10,608 nucleotides of DNA from Mesorhizobium sp. (GTDB lineage Bacteria; Pseudomonadota; Alphaproteobacteria; Rhizobiales; Rhizobiaceae): contig JAUYMV010000231.1 in NCBI GenBank assembly GCA_030698645.1, forward strand, positions 1 through 10,608, read 5' to 3'. Shown here piece by piece: positions 1-6,930 of the stretch (the first letter of the stretch is position 1; the number at the start of each line of letters is the position of its first letter). The notes under the pieces were generated by a model. It was given only the letters and a program-made list of their open reading frames with translations. It ran no database searches and was not told the DNA's origin. A program made the position numbers and the translations under genes.

Positions 1-164
1 GCACCTTCAACTGCGGCATCGGCATGGTTCTGGTGGTGGCCGCCGGCCAGGCCGCGCAGGTCGCGGCCGTGCTGCAGGAGGCCGGCGAGACGGTGACGCC
101 GATCGGACGCATCGTGCCGCGCCGCGACACCGGCGTCATCTACCGCGGCAGGATCGCGCTATGA
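1..164 (+). CDS. purM: Phosphoribosylformylglycinamidine cyclo-ligase (AIR synthetase), C-terminal end only
   Basis: Only the last 53 residues are in the window; the reading frame begins at base 3 and stops with TGA at 162-164. The visible part starts [12 protein letters not shown], the conserved strand near the C-terminus of PurM, and ends in the typical tail containing GRIVPR and a final YRGRIAL-like segment. The enzyme closes the imidazole ring of AIR from FGAM with ATP, in the cytoplasm. Its stop codon overlaps the start of purN (ATGA), the usual purM-purN arrangement in proteobacteria, so the two are almost certainly cotranscribed and translationally coupled. The ATP-binding N-terminal half lies outside the window and cannot be checked. 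Confidence 0.93.
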   Translation, partial: TFNCGIGMVLVVAAGQAAQVAAVLQEAGETVTPIGRIVPRRDTGVIYRGRIAL

Positions 165-862
165 TGGCGAAAAAGCGCGTCGTCATCCTGATTTCTGGCC
201 GCGGCTCCAACATGGCGGCGCTGATCGACGCGGCCGGCGCTGCCGGCTATCCGGCCGAGATCGTCGGCGTGATCGCCAACCGCGCCGACGCCATGGGCCT
301 GGGCTTTGCCGCCGCGAAAGGCGTGGCGACCCGCACGATCGCGTCCAAGGGCCTGTCGCGGGCCGAGCACGATGCGGCAATCAACCGCGAACTCGCCGCG
401 TTCGGCGCCGAGATCGTCTGCCTCGCCGGCTACATGCGGCTCCTGACGCCGGAGTTCGTCGCCACCTGGCAGGGCCGGCTGATCAACATCCACCCTGCTC
501 TGCTGCCGTCCTTCAAGGGCCTCGACACGCATGCGCGCGCGCTTGCCGCCGGCCTGCGCGTGCATGGCTGCACGGTGCATTTCGTGACTGCGGAGATGGA
601 TGACGGGCCGATCATCGCCCAGGCGGCGGTGCCGGTGCTGATCGGCGACAGCGAGGCCGCACTCGCCGCGCGCGTGCTCGAGGCAGAGCATGCGCTCTAT
701 CCGGTGGCGCTCGGCCTCGTCGCCGAAGGACGAGCCCGGCTCGAGGGCGACGCGACGGTGTTCAGCGACGTCGAGGACATCACGCCGCGCGGCCGCATCC
801 TGGCGCCCGTCGCCGCCGCCGCGGAGCCGGACTTCGAAAGCCTGGCGCGGTTCACGCCTTAG
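161..862 (+). CDS. purN: Phosphoribosylglycinamide formyltransferase (GAR transformylase)
   Basis: A 233-residue enzyme that transfers the formyl group of 10-formyltetrahydrofolate to GAR, the third step of de novo purine synthesis. The N-terminal phosphate-binding loop SGRGSN (about residues 12-17) binds GAR. The catalytic triad of the family is intact: N109 and H111 in [13 protein letters not shown], and D147 in the [10 protein letters not shown] segment. The length exceeds the roughly 212 residues of E. coli PurN because of an Ala-rich C-terminal tail (about 213-233). The start could be the ATG at 161 or the adjacent ATG at 164; I chose 161 because it gives the ATGA overlap with purM. The 3' end overlaps by 11 bp the tail of the convergent oxidoreductase gene, and I see no terminator between them. 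Confidence 0.95.
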   Translation: MMAKKRVVILISGRGSNMAALIDAAGAAGYPAEIVGVIANRADAMGLGFAAAKGVATRTIASKGLSRAEHDAAINRELAAFGAEIVCLAGYMRLLTPEFVATWQGRLINIHPALLPSFKGLDTHARALAAGLRVHGCTVHFVTAEMDDGPIIAQAAVPVLIGDSEAALAARVLEAEHALYPVALGLVAEGRARLEGDATVFSDVEDITPRGRILAPVAAAAEPDFESLARFTP

Positions 863-2993
863 CCGGCGCGGCGGCTTCTCGGGCCATTGGACCCGCCTTC
901 ACCCACACCTTGTTGTCGTGAAACGCAGCGCCGCCATAGGGCGCGGCGGCGTCGGCGCCGGTCAGCACGTTGATGCCCTCGCCGCGCTCATGCGCCGAAT
1001 TCGGCCACAGACCCTCGGCGATCACCACGCCGCGCCTGACGCCGTCGAAGAGCTTCGCGTGCAGCACGATCTCGCCGCGCGCATTGCCGATCTCGACGCG
1101 ATCGCCGCCGGCGATGCCGAGTTCGCCGGCGTCTTCCGGGTGGAGCATGAGTTCCGGCCGCACCTCGCGGCCGCGCGATGCGTCGGTCTCGGTGAAGGTC
1201 GAGTTGAGGAACGAGCGGGCCGGCGAGGTGGCGAGACGGAACGGATGCGCGGCATCGGCCGTCTCGATCAGGTCGACATGGTCCGGATAGAGCGGCAGCA
1301 GGGCGTGCGGCCCCTGCGGCCCCATCGACTCCGGCGGCCGGTTCGGCGCGATCGTGCCGGTCCAGTCCGGCTTGAAACGGAATTTTCCGTCGCGGTGCGC
1401 GAAGCCGTTGATGAAATGCGAGGTCTCGAAATCCGGCTGCACGTCGGCCCAGCGGTCGCGCTGCATCGTGTCGAAATCGCCCAGGCCGCGCTTTTCCAGC
1501 ATGTAGTCGATGTGCTCGCGCTCGGTCATGCCGAAGCCGCGCATCTCGGCCACGCCAAGCCGTTTCGCCAGTTCCTCGATGACGAAATGGTTGCTGCGCG
1601 GGCCCTCCGGCGGGTCGATCAGCTTCGGCCCGAGGATGACGTGCTGGTGGCCGCCCCCGCGATAGATGTCGTCGTGCTCGAGAAACATGGTCGCCGGCAG
1701 GACGACATCGGCGAGCTTCGCCGTGTCGGTCATGAACTGCTCATGCACGCAGGCAAACAGGTCGTCGCGCAGGAAACCCTGCTTCACCAGCCGCTGTTCC
1801 GGCGCGACATTCACCGGATTGGTGTTCTGGATCAGCATCGCGGTGACCGGCGGCCCGCCGCGCAGCGCCTCGGCGTCACCGGTCAGCACGCGGCCGATCT
1901 GCGACTGGTCGAGCCAGCGCACCTTCGGGTCGGCATAGCGGCGCCCCTCGAGCGCCGACTTGTCGAGCTTGAAGATATCCGAATTGGAGTGGAACGCGCC
2001 GCCGCCCTCGTATTTCCATGCGCCGGTGACGGTCGGGATGCACGAGGCCGCATGCATGTTGACCGCGCCGTTGCGCTGGCGCGAAAAGCCGTAGCCGAGG
2101 CGGAAGAATGTCTTCTTCGTCGTGCCGACGAGCCGGGCGAAGGCCTCGATCTCGGCAACCGGCAGGCCGGTGATGGCGGACGCCCATTGCGGCGTGCGGG
2201 TCGCCAGATGGTCCTCGAACCCATACGGGTCGTCGGTGTAGCGCTCCAGATAGTCGCGGTCGGCGAGGTCGTCGCGAAACAGGATGTGCATGACCGCGCA
2301 GGCCAGCGCGCCATCGGTGCCCGGCTTCAGGATGAGGCCGAGGTCAGCCTGCTTCATGGTGGCGTTGTCGTAGACGTCGACGACGACGATCTTCGCGCCG
2401 CGTTCCTTGCGGGCGCGGATCGCGTGCGTCATCACGTTGACCTGGGTGGCCACCGCATTGGTGCCCCAGATGACGACGCAGTCGGACTTCGCCATCTCGC
2501 GCGGATCGGGGCCGAGCAGCCGGCCGGTTCCCATCGTGAAGCCGGTCCAGGCGAGGTTCGTGCAGAAGCTGTCGAAGATGTTCGAGTAGCGCTTGGCGTG
2601 GCGCAGCCGGTTGATGCCGTCGCGCTGCACCAGCCCCATCGTTCCGGCATAGAAATTCGGCCAGACGGTCTCGCTGCCGAGCGCCGCCTCGGCACGGTCG
2701 AACCTTTCGGCGACGAGATCGAGGGCCGCTTCCCACGAGGCTTCCCGCCACTGGCCGTCGCCCTTGGCGCCGCTCCGCACCATTGGCTTCAGAAGCCGGT
2801 CCGGATGGTGGATGCGGTCCGCATAGCGTGCGACCTTGGCGCAGATCACGCCGGCGGTGTAGCTGTTGTCGCGCGATCCATGCACGCGGCCGATGCGGTT
2901 GCCGTCGAGAATCTCGACGTCGAGCGCGCAGGTGGATGGACAATCGTGCGGACAGGCCGAATGGCCGATGCGGAGCTTGGCATGGGTGTTCAT
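852..2993 (-). CDS. Molybdopterin (bis-MGD) oxidoreductase of the DMSO-reductase superfamily, substrate unknown
   Basis: A 713-residue protein with the three family domains in order: a [4Fe-4S] domain with C14, C18, C22 and C51 (CPHDCPSTC, then CAK, so Lys53 follows the fourth Cys as in electron-transferring members), the central molybdopterin domain (about 65-490, with QNTNPVNVAPE at 389-399 and ADVVLPATMFLEHDD near 428-442), and the C-terminal dinucleotide-binding domain from about 585 (LATSPARSFLNSTF). The likely Mo/W ligand region is SFCTNLAWTG, with C144 the candidate; this is inference by position. There is no twin-arginine signal, so it should be cytoplasmic. No iron-sulfur, membrane or cytochrome partner is encoded nearby. 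I start at 2993 because the ORF's first ATG (3050) adds 19 residues unlike the family and lacks a ribosome site, whereas 2993 lies just ahead of the conserved RIGHSACPHDC segment. Formate-dehydrogenase-like, sulfoxide-reductase-like or other activity cannot be decided from sequence alone. Confidence 0.87.
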   Translation of the reverse strand: MNTHAKLRIGHSACPHDCPSTCALDVEILDGNRIGRVHGSRDNSYTAGVICAKVARYADRIHHPDRLLKPMVRSGAKGDGQWREASWEAALDLVAERFDRAEAALGSETVWPNFYAGTMGLVQRDGINRLRHAKRYSNIFDSFCTNLAWTGFTMGTGRLLGPDPREMAKSDCVVIWGTNAVATQVNVMTHAIRARKERGAKIVVVDVYDNATMKQADLGLILKPGTDGALACAVMHILFRDDLADRDYLERYTDDPYGFEDHLATRTPQWASAITGLPVAEIEAFARLVGTTKKTFFRLGYGFSRQRNGAVNMHAASCIPTVTGAWKYEGGGAFHSNSDIFKLDKSALEGRRYADPKVRWLDQSQIGRVLTGDAEALRGGPPVTAMLIQNTNPVNVAPEQRLVKQGFLRDDLFACVHEQFMTDTAKLADVVLPATMFLEHDDIYRGGGHQHVILGPKLIDPPEGPRSNHFVIEELAKRLGVAEMRGFGMTEREHIDYMLEKRGLGDFDTMQRDRWADVQPDFETSHFINGFAHRDGKFRFKPDWTGTIAPNRPPESMGPQGPHALLPLYPDHVDLIETADAAHPFRLATSPARSFLNSTFTETDASRGREVRPELMLHPEDAGELGIAGGDRVEIGNARGEIVLHAKLFDGVRRGVVIAEGLWPNSAHERGEGINVLTGADAAAPYGGAAFHDNKVWVKAGPMAREAAAPAKA

Positions 2994-3076
2994 GACGGCG
3001 AACCTAGCGGTTTTGTCCGGCGCGGTGTAGAGCGCGATCGTTCGAACCATTGCACCACGGCGCGATCCGACGGCCC

Positions 3077-3937
3077 ATGAACTACGACCACTCCTATCAT
3101 GCCGGAAATTTCGCCGATGTCGTCAAGCACGCCGTCCTGGCGCGGATCGTCGAATATCTGAAACGCAAGGAAAAGCCCTTCCGCGTCATCGACACGCATG
3201 CCGGAAGCGGCCTCTACGATTTATCGTCGGAACGCGCGCAGAAGACCGGCGAATGGCTGGCCGGCATCGGCCGCCTGCTTGCCGCCGACCTGCCGGCGGA
3301 CGCCGCCCTCCTGCTGAAACCCTATCTCGAAGCCGTCGAGGCATACAATCCGGGACCCGGGGTCCGTTTCTACCCAGGCTCGCCCGTGCTGGTCCGGCAC
3401 CTGCTGCGCGCGCGGGACCGGCTGACCGCGATCGAACTTCATCCCGAAGCCGCGTTCGCATTGAAGACCCGCTTTGCCGGAGACTTCCAGTCCCGCGTCA
3501 TCGAACTCGATGGCTGGCTGGCGCTCGGCGCCCATGTCCCGCCGAAGGAAAAGCGCGGCCTGGTGCTGGTCGATCCGCCCTACGAGATCGACGACGAATT
3601 CGCGCGCATCGCCGACGGGCTGGCGCGCGCGCATGCGCGTTGGCCTGGCGGCATCTATGCCTTCTGGTACCCGCTGAAGGATCGCGCCGCCGTCGCCGCC
3701 TTTCGCGACGAACTGCGCCGGGCGGCGATCCCGCGCATTCTCGACGTGACGCTGTCGATTCGCGGCCCGATCCATTTTCCGCGTCTCGACGGCAGCGGGC
3801 TGATCCTCGTCAATCCGCCATTCGCCCTCGAAGACGAGCTTCGGATCCTTCTGCCGGCGCTCCGGGATGCCCTGGCGGAGGACAATGGCGCTTCCTGGTC
3901 GCTCGAATGGCTCGCCGGCGAGTCGGTTCCGGGTTGA
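3077..3937 (+). CDS. rlmJ: 23S rRNA (adenine(2030)-N6)-methyltransferase RlmJ
   Basis: A 286-residue SAM-dependent methyltransferase (E. coli RlmJ has 280) that methylates A2030 of 23S rRNA. The N-terminus MNYDHSYHAGNFADVVKH matches the RlmJ signature, including the Tyr, His and Lys known to matter in E. coli (here Y3, H5 and K17). The SAM loop is DTHAGSG (39-45) and the catalytic motif IV is DPPYE (166-170), with D166 equivalent to E. coli D164. A second NPPF-like segment at 246-249 corresponds to the conserved C-terminal INPPW-type strand of the family. The frame is open back to a TTG at 3050, but homology fixes the ATG at 3077. No clear Shine-Dalgarno precedes it. It is divergent from the molybdo-enzyme gene, with 83 bp between the two starts. 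Confidence 0.94.
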   Translation: MNYDHSYHAGNFADVVKHAVLARIVEYLKRKEKPFRVIDTHAGSGLYDLSSERAQKTGEWLAGIGRLLAADLPADAALLLKPYLEAVEAYNPGPGVRFYPGSPVLVRHLLRARDRLTAIELHPEAAFALKTRFAGDFQSRVIELDGWLALGAHVPPKEKRGLVLVDPPYEIDDEFARIADGLARAHARWPGGIYAFWYPLKDRAAVAAFRDELRRAAIPRILDVTLSIRGPIHFPRLDGSGLILVNPPFALEDELRILLPALRDALAEDNGASWSLEWLAGESVPG

Positions 3938-3996
3938 CGGCGGCCAGCGGTTGAAACAGAGTCCGCGCGAGATTTTCCGAGCGGGAGTATTCGAGC

Positions 3997-4428
3997 ATGA
4001 CCCTGGCCAAGACAGTGCGTACAGCCCTTGCGCTCGCGGCCCTGCTCGCAACGGCCGCGCCGGCTCCGGCCGCCGACATGATCCGCGACTACGCCAATCC
4101 CGGCGTCTGCGCCGAGCAGCGCGTTCTCAGCCGCATCACTCACCGCTTCCGCCATCAGGTCACGCACGTGCCGAACCTGCCGCAGGTCGATATCGTCGAC
4201 TTCCGCGACATCTTCGAGAACCGCTACAATCCGGCGTCCGAGAAATGGCCGATCGGTCGGCGCTATTGCGGCGCGACAGCGACATTGTCGGACGGCAAAG
4301 AGCGGGCGGTCTGGTATCTGGTCGAGGAAGGCATGGGGTTCGCTTCGATCGGCGACAACGTCGAATTCTGCGTCTCCGGCTTCGACCGCTGGTATGTCTA
4401 TAACGGCCGCTGCCGGGTGCTGCGCTAA
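3997..4428 (+). CDS. Small exported protein of unknown function with four cysteines
   Basis: A 143-residue protein I do not recognise as a named family. It has a clear Sec signal peptide: a basic start (MTLAKTVR), an Ala/Leu core to about residue 21, and a probable cleavage after APAPAA at 26/27. The mature part (about 117 residues) contains exactly four cysteines, C38, C91, C125 and C139, which could form two disulfides in the periplasm. It has many aromatic residues (YNPASEKWPIGRRYCG; GFDRWYVYNGRC). There is no lipobox and no transmembrane segment after the signal. A good ribosome site, GGGAG at 3983-3987, lies 9 nt before the ATG. It ends 14 bp before the RNase T2 lipoprotein gene, so the two probably form a transcription unit. 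It might fold near, modulate or protect against that RNase, but this is speculation from position only. Confidence 0.8.
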   Translation: MTLAKTVRTALALAALLATAAPAPAADMIRDYANPGVCAEQRVLSRITHRFRHQVTHVPNLPQVDIVDFRDIFENRYNPASEKWPIGRRYCGATATLSDGKERAVWYLVEEGMGFASIGDNVEFCVSGFDRWYVYNGRCRVLR

Positions 4429-4442
4429 TCCGTGGCACCGGA

Positions 4443-5138
4443 ATGCGACTGAGGCGGGCCACGCTTGCGCTTGCGCCCCTGCTCTACCTCGCCGCCTGCA
4501 ATCCCTTCGCCGAAGCGCCGAAGGAGGCGCACGTCTCCGCCGATTCCCCGGCCAGACAAGGCAAGGGCTTCGATTTCTACGTGCTGTCCCTGTCCTGGTC
4601 GCCGTCCTATTGCGCGGCGGAGGGCGGCGACGCCAACCGGCACCAGTGCGACGGGCAGAGGCGCTATGCCTTCGTGGTGCACGGTCTCTGGCCGCAATTC
4701 GAGCGCGGCTATCCGCAGGATTGTGCGACGGACGGCTCGGGCGACGTCCCGCGCGAGCGGATGGCCGAACTCTACGACATCATGCCGTCCTCGGGTCTCA
4801 TCCGCTACCAGTGGCGCAAGCACGGCTCCTGCGCCGGCCTCTCCCAGGCCGACTATTTCGACGTGGTGCGCGCGGCGCGGACCCGCATCGCCATCCCGGG
4901 CGACTACCAGACGCTTAAGACTCACCTGACCGTCGATCCGGCGGCCGTCGAAACAGCGTTCCTCGCCGCCAATCCCGGCATGACGCCTGCCGGAATCGCC
5001 GTCACCTGCGACCGGCGGTATCTGCGCGAAGTGCGCATCTGCATGACCAGGAGCCTCGAATTCCGCAGCTGTCCCGAGGTGGACCGCGACCAATGCCGCG
5101 CGTCGCGCGCCGTCATGCCCCCGGTGCGCGGCGGCTGA
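4443..5138 (+). CDS. Ribonuclease T2 family lipoprotein
   Basis: A 231-residue endoribonuclease of the T2 family, which cleaves RNA through 2',3'-cyclic phosphates, typically outside the cytoplasm. The N-terminus is a lipoprotein signal, MRLRRATLALAPLLYLAAC, with lipid-modified C19; Asn rather than Asp follows, so outer-membrane sorting is possible. FDFYVLSLSWSPSYC (43-57) is the first conserved strand. Catalytic motif CAS I is FVVHGLWPQF with H80. CAS II is YQWRKHGSC with K126 and H127. Where classical members read H-E-W, this one has Tyr122 and Gln123. Eight further cysteines (C57, C69, C94, C130, C189, C200, C210, C218) allow four disulfides. The start at 4443 has little ribosome site; with 14 bp separating it from the upstream exported-protein gene, translational coupling is plausible. 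Likely roles are scavenging of extracellular or periplasmic RNA. Confidence 0.9.
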   Translation: MRLRRATLALAPLLYLAACNPFAEAPKEAHVSADSPARQGKGFDFYVLSLSWSPSYCAAEGGDANRHQCDGQRRYAFVVHGLWPQFERGYPQDCATDGSGDVPRERMAELYDIMPSSGLIRYQWRKHGSCAGLSQADYFDVVRAARTRIAIPGDYQTLKTHLTVDPAAVETAFLAANPGMTPAGIAVTCDRRYLREVRICMTRSLEFRSCPEVDRDQCRASRAVMPPVRGG

Positions 5139-5168
5139 CTGGCGCGGGCGATGCGATGCGGTGGCCCG

Positions 5169-5197
5169 TTGCCGAATCCGGCTGGGGAAAATAGCGT
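5169..5197 (+). promoter_or_regulatory. Possible sigma-70 promoter for the glutathione S-transferase gene
   Basis: TTGCCG at 5169-5174 and TAGCGT at 5192-5197 are separated by 17 bp, about 35 bp upstream of the GST start codon. The -35 matches the consensus at four positions and the -10 at three, so this is weak. The 94-bp gap between the RNase T2 and GST genes otherwise shows no terminator. Confidence 0.25.
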
Positions 5198-5232
5198 AGT
5201 CGGAAATCAGCCGTCCGGGAGACCGCAGCCAG

Positions 5233-5832
5233 ATGCCGAGAATATTGAGCGCGCCCGCTTCGCCCTACGCCTCGAAGGTCAGGATGGCGGCGACTTACGC
5301 CGGAATCGCCTACGAGACGGTGGTCGTCGATGCCAGCGCGGACCCGGCGCTGCTGACCGGCAACAATCCGCTCGGCAAGATACCGGTGTTCGTGCCCGAC
5401 GAGGGCGAAGCGGTCTACGACAGCCGGGCGATCACGCAGTATCTGAACCGCGTCTCCGGCAATGCGCTGTTTCCGCGTAACGCGGCGAAACGGACGGATG
5501 CGGAACGGCTCGAAGCCCAGGCCGACGGATTGTGCGACTGCCTGCTGGCTCATGTCATGGAACGGCGCCGTCCGGAGGGGGCGATCCACCAGCCTTGGCT
5601 CGACCGGCAGTGGGCGAAGGCGGAGCGCACGCTCGATCACCTGAACGCCCATCCGCCGAAATTGCCGAAGAACATCCATGCCGGGCACATCGCGCTGAGG
5701 GCGACGCTCGGCTATCTGGATCTGCGCTTCAACGGCAAATGGGAGCGCGGCCACGCGAAGCTCGTCCGCTGGGCGAAGCGCTTCGATGAGCGGTTTCCGG
5801 AGCTGGCGGCGCTGATCCCGAAAACGGCATGA
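5233..5832 (+). CDS. Glutathione S-transferase family protein, YibF-like
   Basis: A 199-residue cytoplasmic protein with the two GST domains. The N-terminal thioredoxin fold has the active-site serine region SPYASKVRM (S10 and neighbours), the cis-proline loop NPLGKIPVFV (P51) and the glutathione gamma-glutamyl-binding DSRAITQYL (D63, S64). The C-terminal helical domain has EAQADGLCD (94-102) and LGYLDLRFNGKW, which resemble the YibF group of E. coli (ALADGIMDA; VGYLNFR). Substrate is unknown; glutathione-dependent detoxification or reduction is inferred from the fold. A GGGAGA-like ribosome site at about 5218-5223 precedes the ATG by about 10 nt. The gene ends just ahead of a strong bidirectional terminator shared with the convergent outer membrane protein gene. 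Confidence 0.9.
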   Translation: MPRILSAPASPYASKVRMAATYAGIAYETVVVDASADPALLTGNNPLGKIPVFVPDEGEAVYDSRAITQYLNRVSGNALFPRNAAKRTDAERLEAQADGLCDCLLAHVMERRRPEGAIHQPWLDRQWAKAERTLDHLNAHPPKLPKNIHAGHIALRATLGYLDLRFNGKWERGHAKLVRWAKRFDERFPELAALIPKTA

Positions 5833-5834
5833 AA

Positions 5835-5866
5835 AAGGCCGGAGGGTCGCCCCTCCGGCCTTCTTC
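5835..5866. terminator. Bidirectional rho-independent terminator between the convergent GST and omp25-like genes
   Basis: A perfect 12-bp stem (5835-5846 with 5851-5862; inner arm GGCCGGAGGG) closes a TCGC tetraloop. On the plus strand it is followed by TTCTTCGTTC. On the minus strand the arm runs straight into TTTTT (complement of 5832-5836), so it should stop transcription of both genes. It begins 3 bp after the GST stop and lies 18 bp beyond the omp stop. Confidence 0.9.
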
Positions 5867-5883
5867 GTTCGATGGTCCGTGGA

Positions 5884-6525
5884 CTAGAACTTCAAGCCGA
5901 GACCGACGTGGATCTTGTTCGACGAGGAGTCGATGCTGGTCGGAGCCGTCAGGTTGAACGTCTCGTTGCCGAAATCGGTGTAGCGATACTCGACGCGGGC
6001 GAACACCTGCTCGGTGATCTTGGCGTCGACGCCGGCGCCGACCGTGTAGCCGAGCATCACGTTCTTGTCCGTGACGAGCCCATCGTTGGCCTTGAGCTGT
6101 TCGGCCGCGCCGCCGCCGGTCGCGTAGACCAGGAGGCGATCGTTGACCGCGTAGCCGAGACGCGCACGCAGCGAGCCTTCGACACCGGACCTGGTGGCGA
6201 GACCGCCATTCGCGCCATCGGCGCCGTTGTAGCCGACGTCGCCTTCGATGCCATACACGATGGCGCCGGTCTGGCCGCTCCAGCCGGCGAATGCGCCGCC
6301 CGCAAAGCCGTCATGGTCGACGCTGAGGCCGGGAATCGAGGTCTCGCCGAAGGTGTAGCCGCCGTAAACGCCGACGTAGGGGCCGGCCCAGCCCGTCGAT
6401 GCGGACGGGACGACTTCATAAGGCTGCGGCTCGGGCGCCTGATCGATCATGTCGGCGGCGCGGGCCGACATCGACGCGAAAGCGATGAGGCCGAAGGCGG
6501 CCGCGAGTTTGATCGTAGTTTTCAT
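5884..6525 (-). CDS. Omp25/Omp31-family outer membrane beta-barrel protein
   Basis: A 213-residue outer membrane protein. The signal peptide MKTTIKLAAAFGLIAFASMS is followed by ARA and cleavage before ADMIDQ at about residue 23/24. The mature protein begins with a Pro-rich linker (QAPEPQPYEVVP), then barrel strands: WAGPYVGVYGGYTFG, GGAFAGWSGQTG with IVYGIEGDVGY, GSLRARLGYAVNDRLLVYATGG, and FARVEYRYTDFG. It ends in GLGLKF, with the terminal Phe that the Bam machinery recognises. These features closely follow Brucella Omp25 (about the same length) and rhizobial relatives. The start at 6525 is set by the signal peptide and by a GGAG ribosome site (complement of 6534-6537) 8 nt upstream; the frame stays open to 6723, but that extension is not credible. 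The protein probably links envelope and peptidoglycan or lipopolysaccharide as a major surface protein. Confidence 0.93.
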   Translation of the reverse strand: MKTTIKLAAAFGLIAFASMSARAADMIDQAPEPQPYEVVPSASTGWAGPYVGVYGGYTFGETSIPGLSVDHDGFAGGAFAGWSGQTGAIVYGIEGDVGYNGADGANGGLATRSGVEGSLRARLGYAVNDRLLVYATGGGAAEQLKANDGLVTDKNVMLGYTVGAGVDAKITEQVFARVEYRYTDFGNETFNLTAPTSIDSSSNKIHVGLGLKF

Positions 6526-6930
6526 TTTTTTCTCTCCGTAAAACTTCAGATACCCTGAACGCATCCCGATCCGCGTTGTTCCGTTTGGGAGGACACGAAC
6601 GCTGCGTCGGGGCTGAGCGGAATTTCGTCGGCAAATGCGGCGCGAACGCACCGCCAATCGGGTCATTGCTTGGCCCCGACAAGGCCGAAACAAGGCGTTG
6701 CGGCATTGCAACACCCGGGCCACACTGACGCCGGCTCATCGGAGCCTGGCAGATTAATCGGACGGAAGTCACTGATAGGAAAAGGTTTTACCAACCCGGC
6801 AGAAGCCGGCGCCGATCGCAAGGTGACGTTAGGGGACGCCGCCCAGGCGCGCAAAACTCCGTCCGGCCAGCCTCTGGCCGCCGCGTTTCCGCCCCATATA
6901 TTGCGTGAAAGTTAAGGTGGGGATGAGATC
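6526..6930. other. 405-bp divergent intergenic region between the omp25-like gene and the SDR gene
   Basis: No convincing gene is visible; the short open frames here lack family resemblance and good starts. It carries the ribosome site of the omp gene at its left end and a promoter-like segment for the SDR gene at its right end. A small hairpin-capable repeat, GTTGC (6697-6701) and GCAAC (6708-6712), and a 7-bp palindrome (6864-6880) lie inside. I found no clear sigma-70 promoter for the omp gene, although its long leader suggests regulation, as is common for rhizobial Omp25 relatives. No tRNA or obvious riboswitch was seen. Confidence 0.6.
6864..6902 (+). promoter_or_regulatory. Candidate promoter with overlapping palindromic operator for the SDR-uvrC unit
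   Basis: The -10 candidate TATATT (6897-6902) matches five of six consensus positions. Seventeen bp upstream is CTGGCC (6874-6879), a poor -35 with three matches. The perfect palindrome CGGCCAGcctCTGGCCG (6864-6880) covers this -35, as an operator would. Transcription would start near 6909, giving a leader of about 22 nt that contains the AAGGTGGGG ribosome site (6914-6922). Confidence 0.35.

Noticed and set aside
2991..3050. ATG at 3050 as start of the molybdo-oxidoreductase
   Set aside because: The 19 extra residues do not resemble the family's N-terminus, no ribosome site precedes this ATG, and it would push the gene almost to the rlmJ start.
690..3080. A 796-codon open frame on the plus strand opposite the molybdo-oxidoreductase gene
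   Set aside because: Its translation has no recognisable domain and is Arg/Asp/His rich, as expected for the antisense of GC-rich coding DNA. The minus-strand frame carries all the conserved motifs.
3911..3922. Perfect 12-bp palindrome CTCGCCGGCGAG
   Set aside because: It lies inside the rlmJ coding sequence and is explained by common Leu-Ala-Gly-Glu codons; there is no T-run after it.
6697..6712. Inverted repeat GTTGC-6 nt-GCAAC
   Set aside because: Five-base arms occur readily by chance and nothing around it suggests a terminator or operator.
6526..6723. Upstream extension of the omp25-like gene to 6723
   Set aside because: The added 66 residues are basic and would bury the obvious signal peptide; the ATG at 6525 has a clear GGAG site.
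6670..6915. Possible 81-residue small protein in the omp-SDR intergenic region
   Set aside because: It begins at a TTG without a ribosome site, has no recognisable features and runs through the likely SDR promoter.
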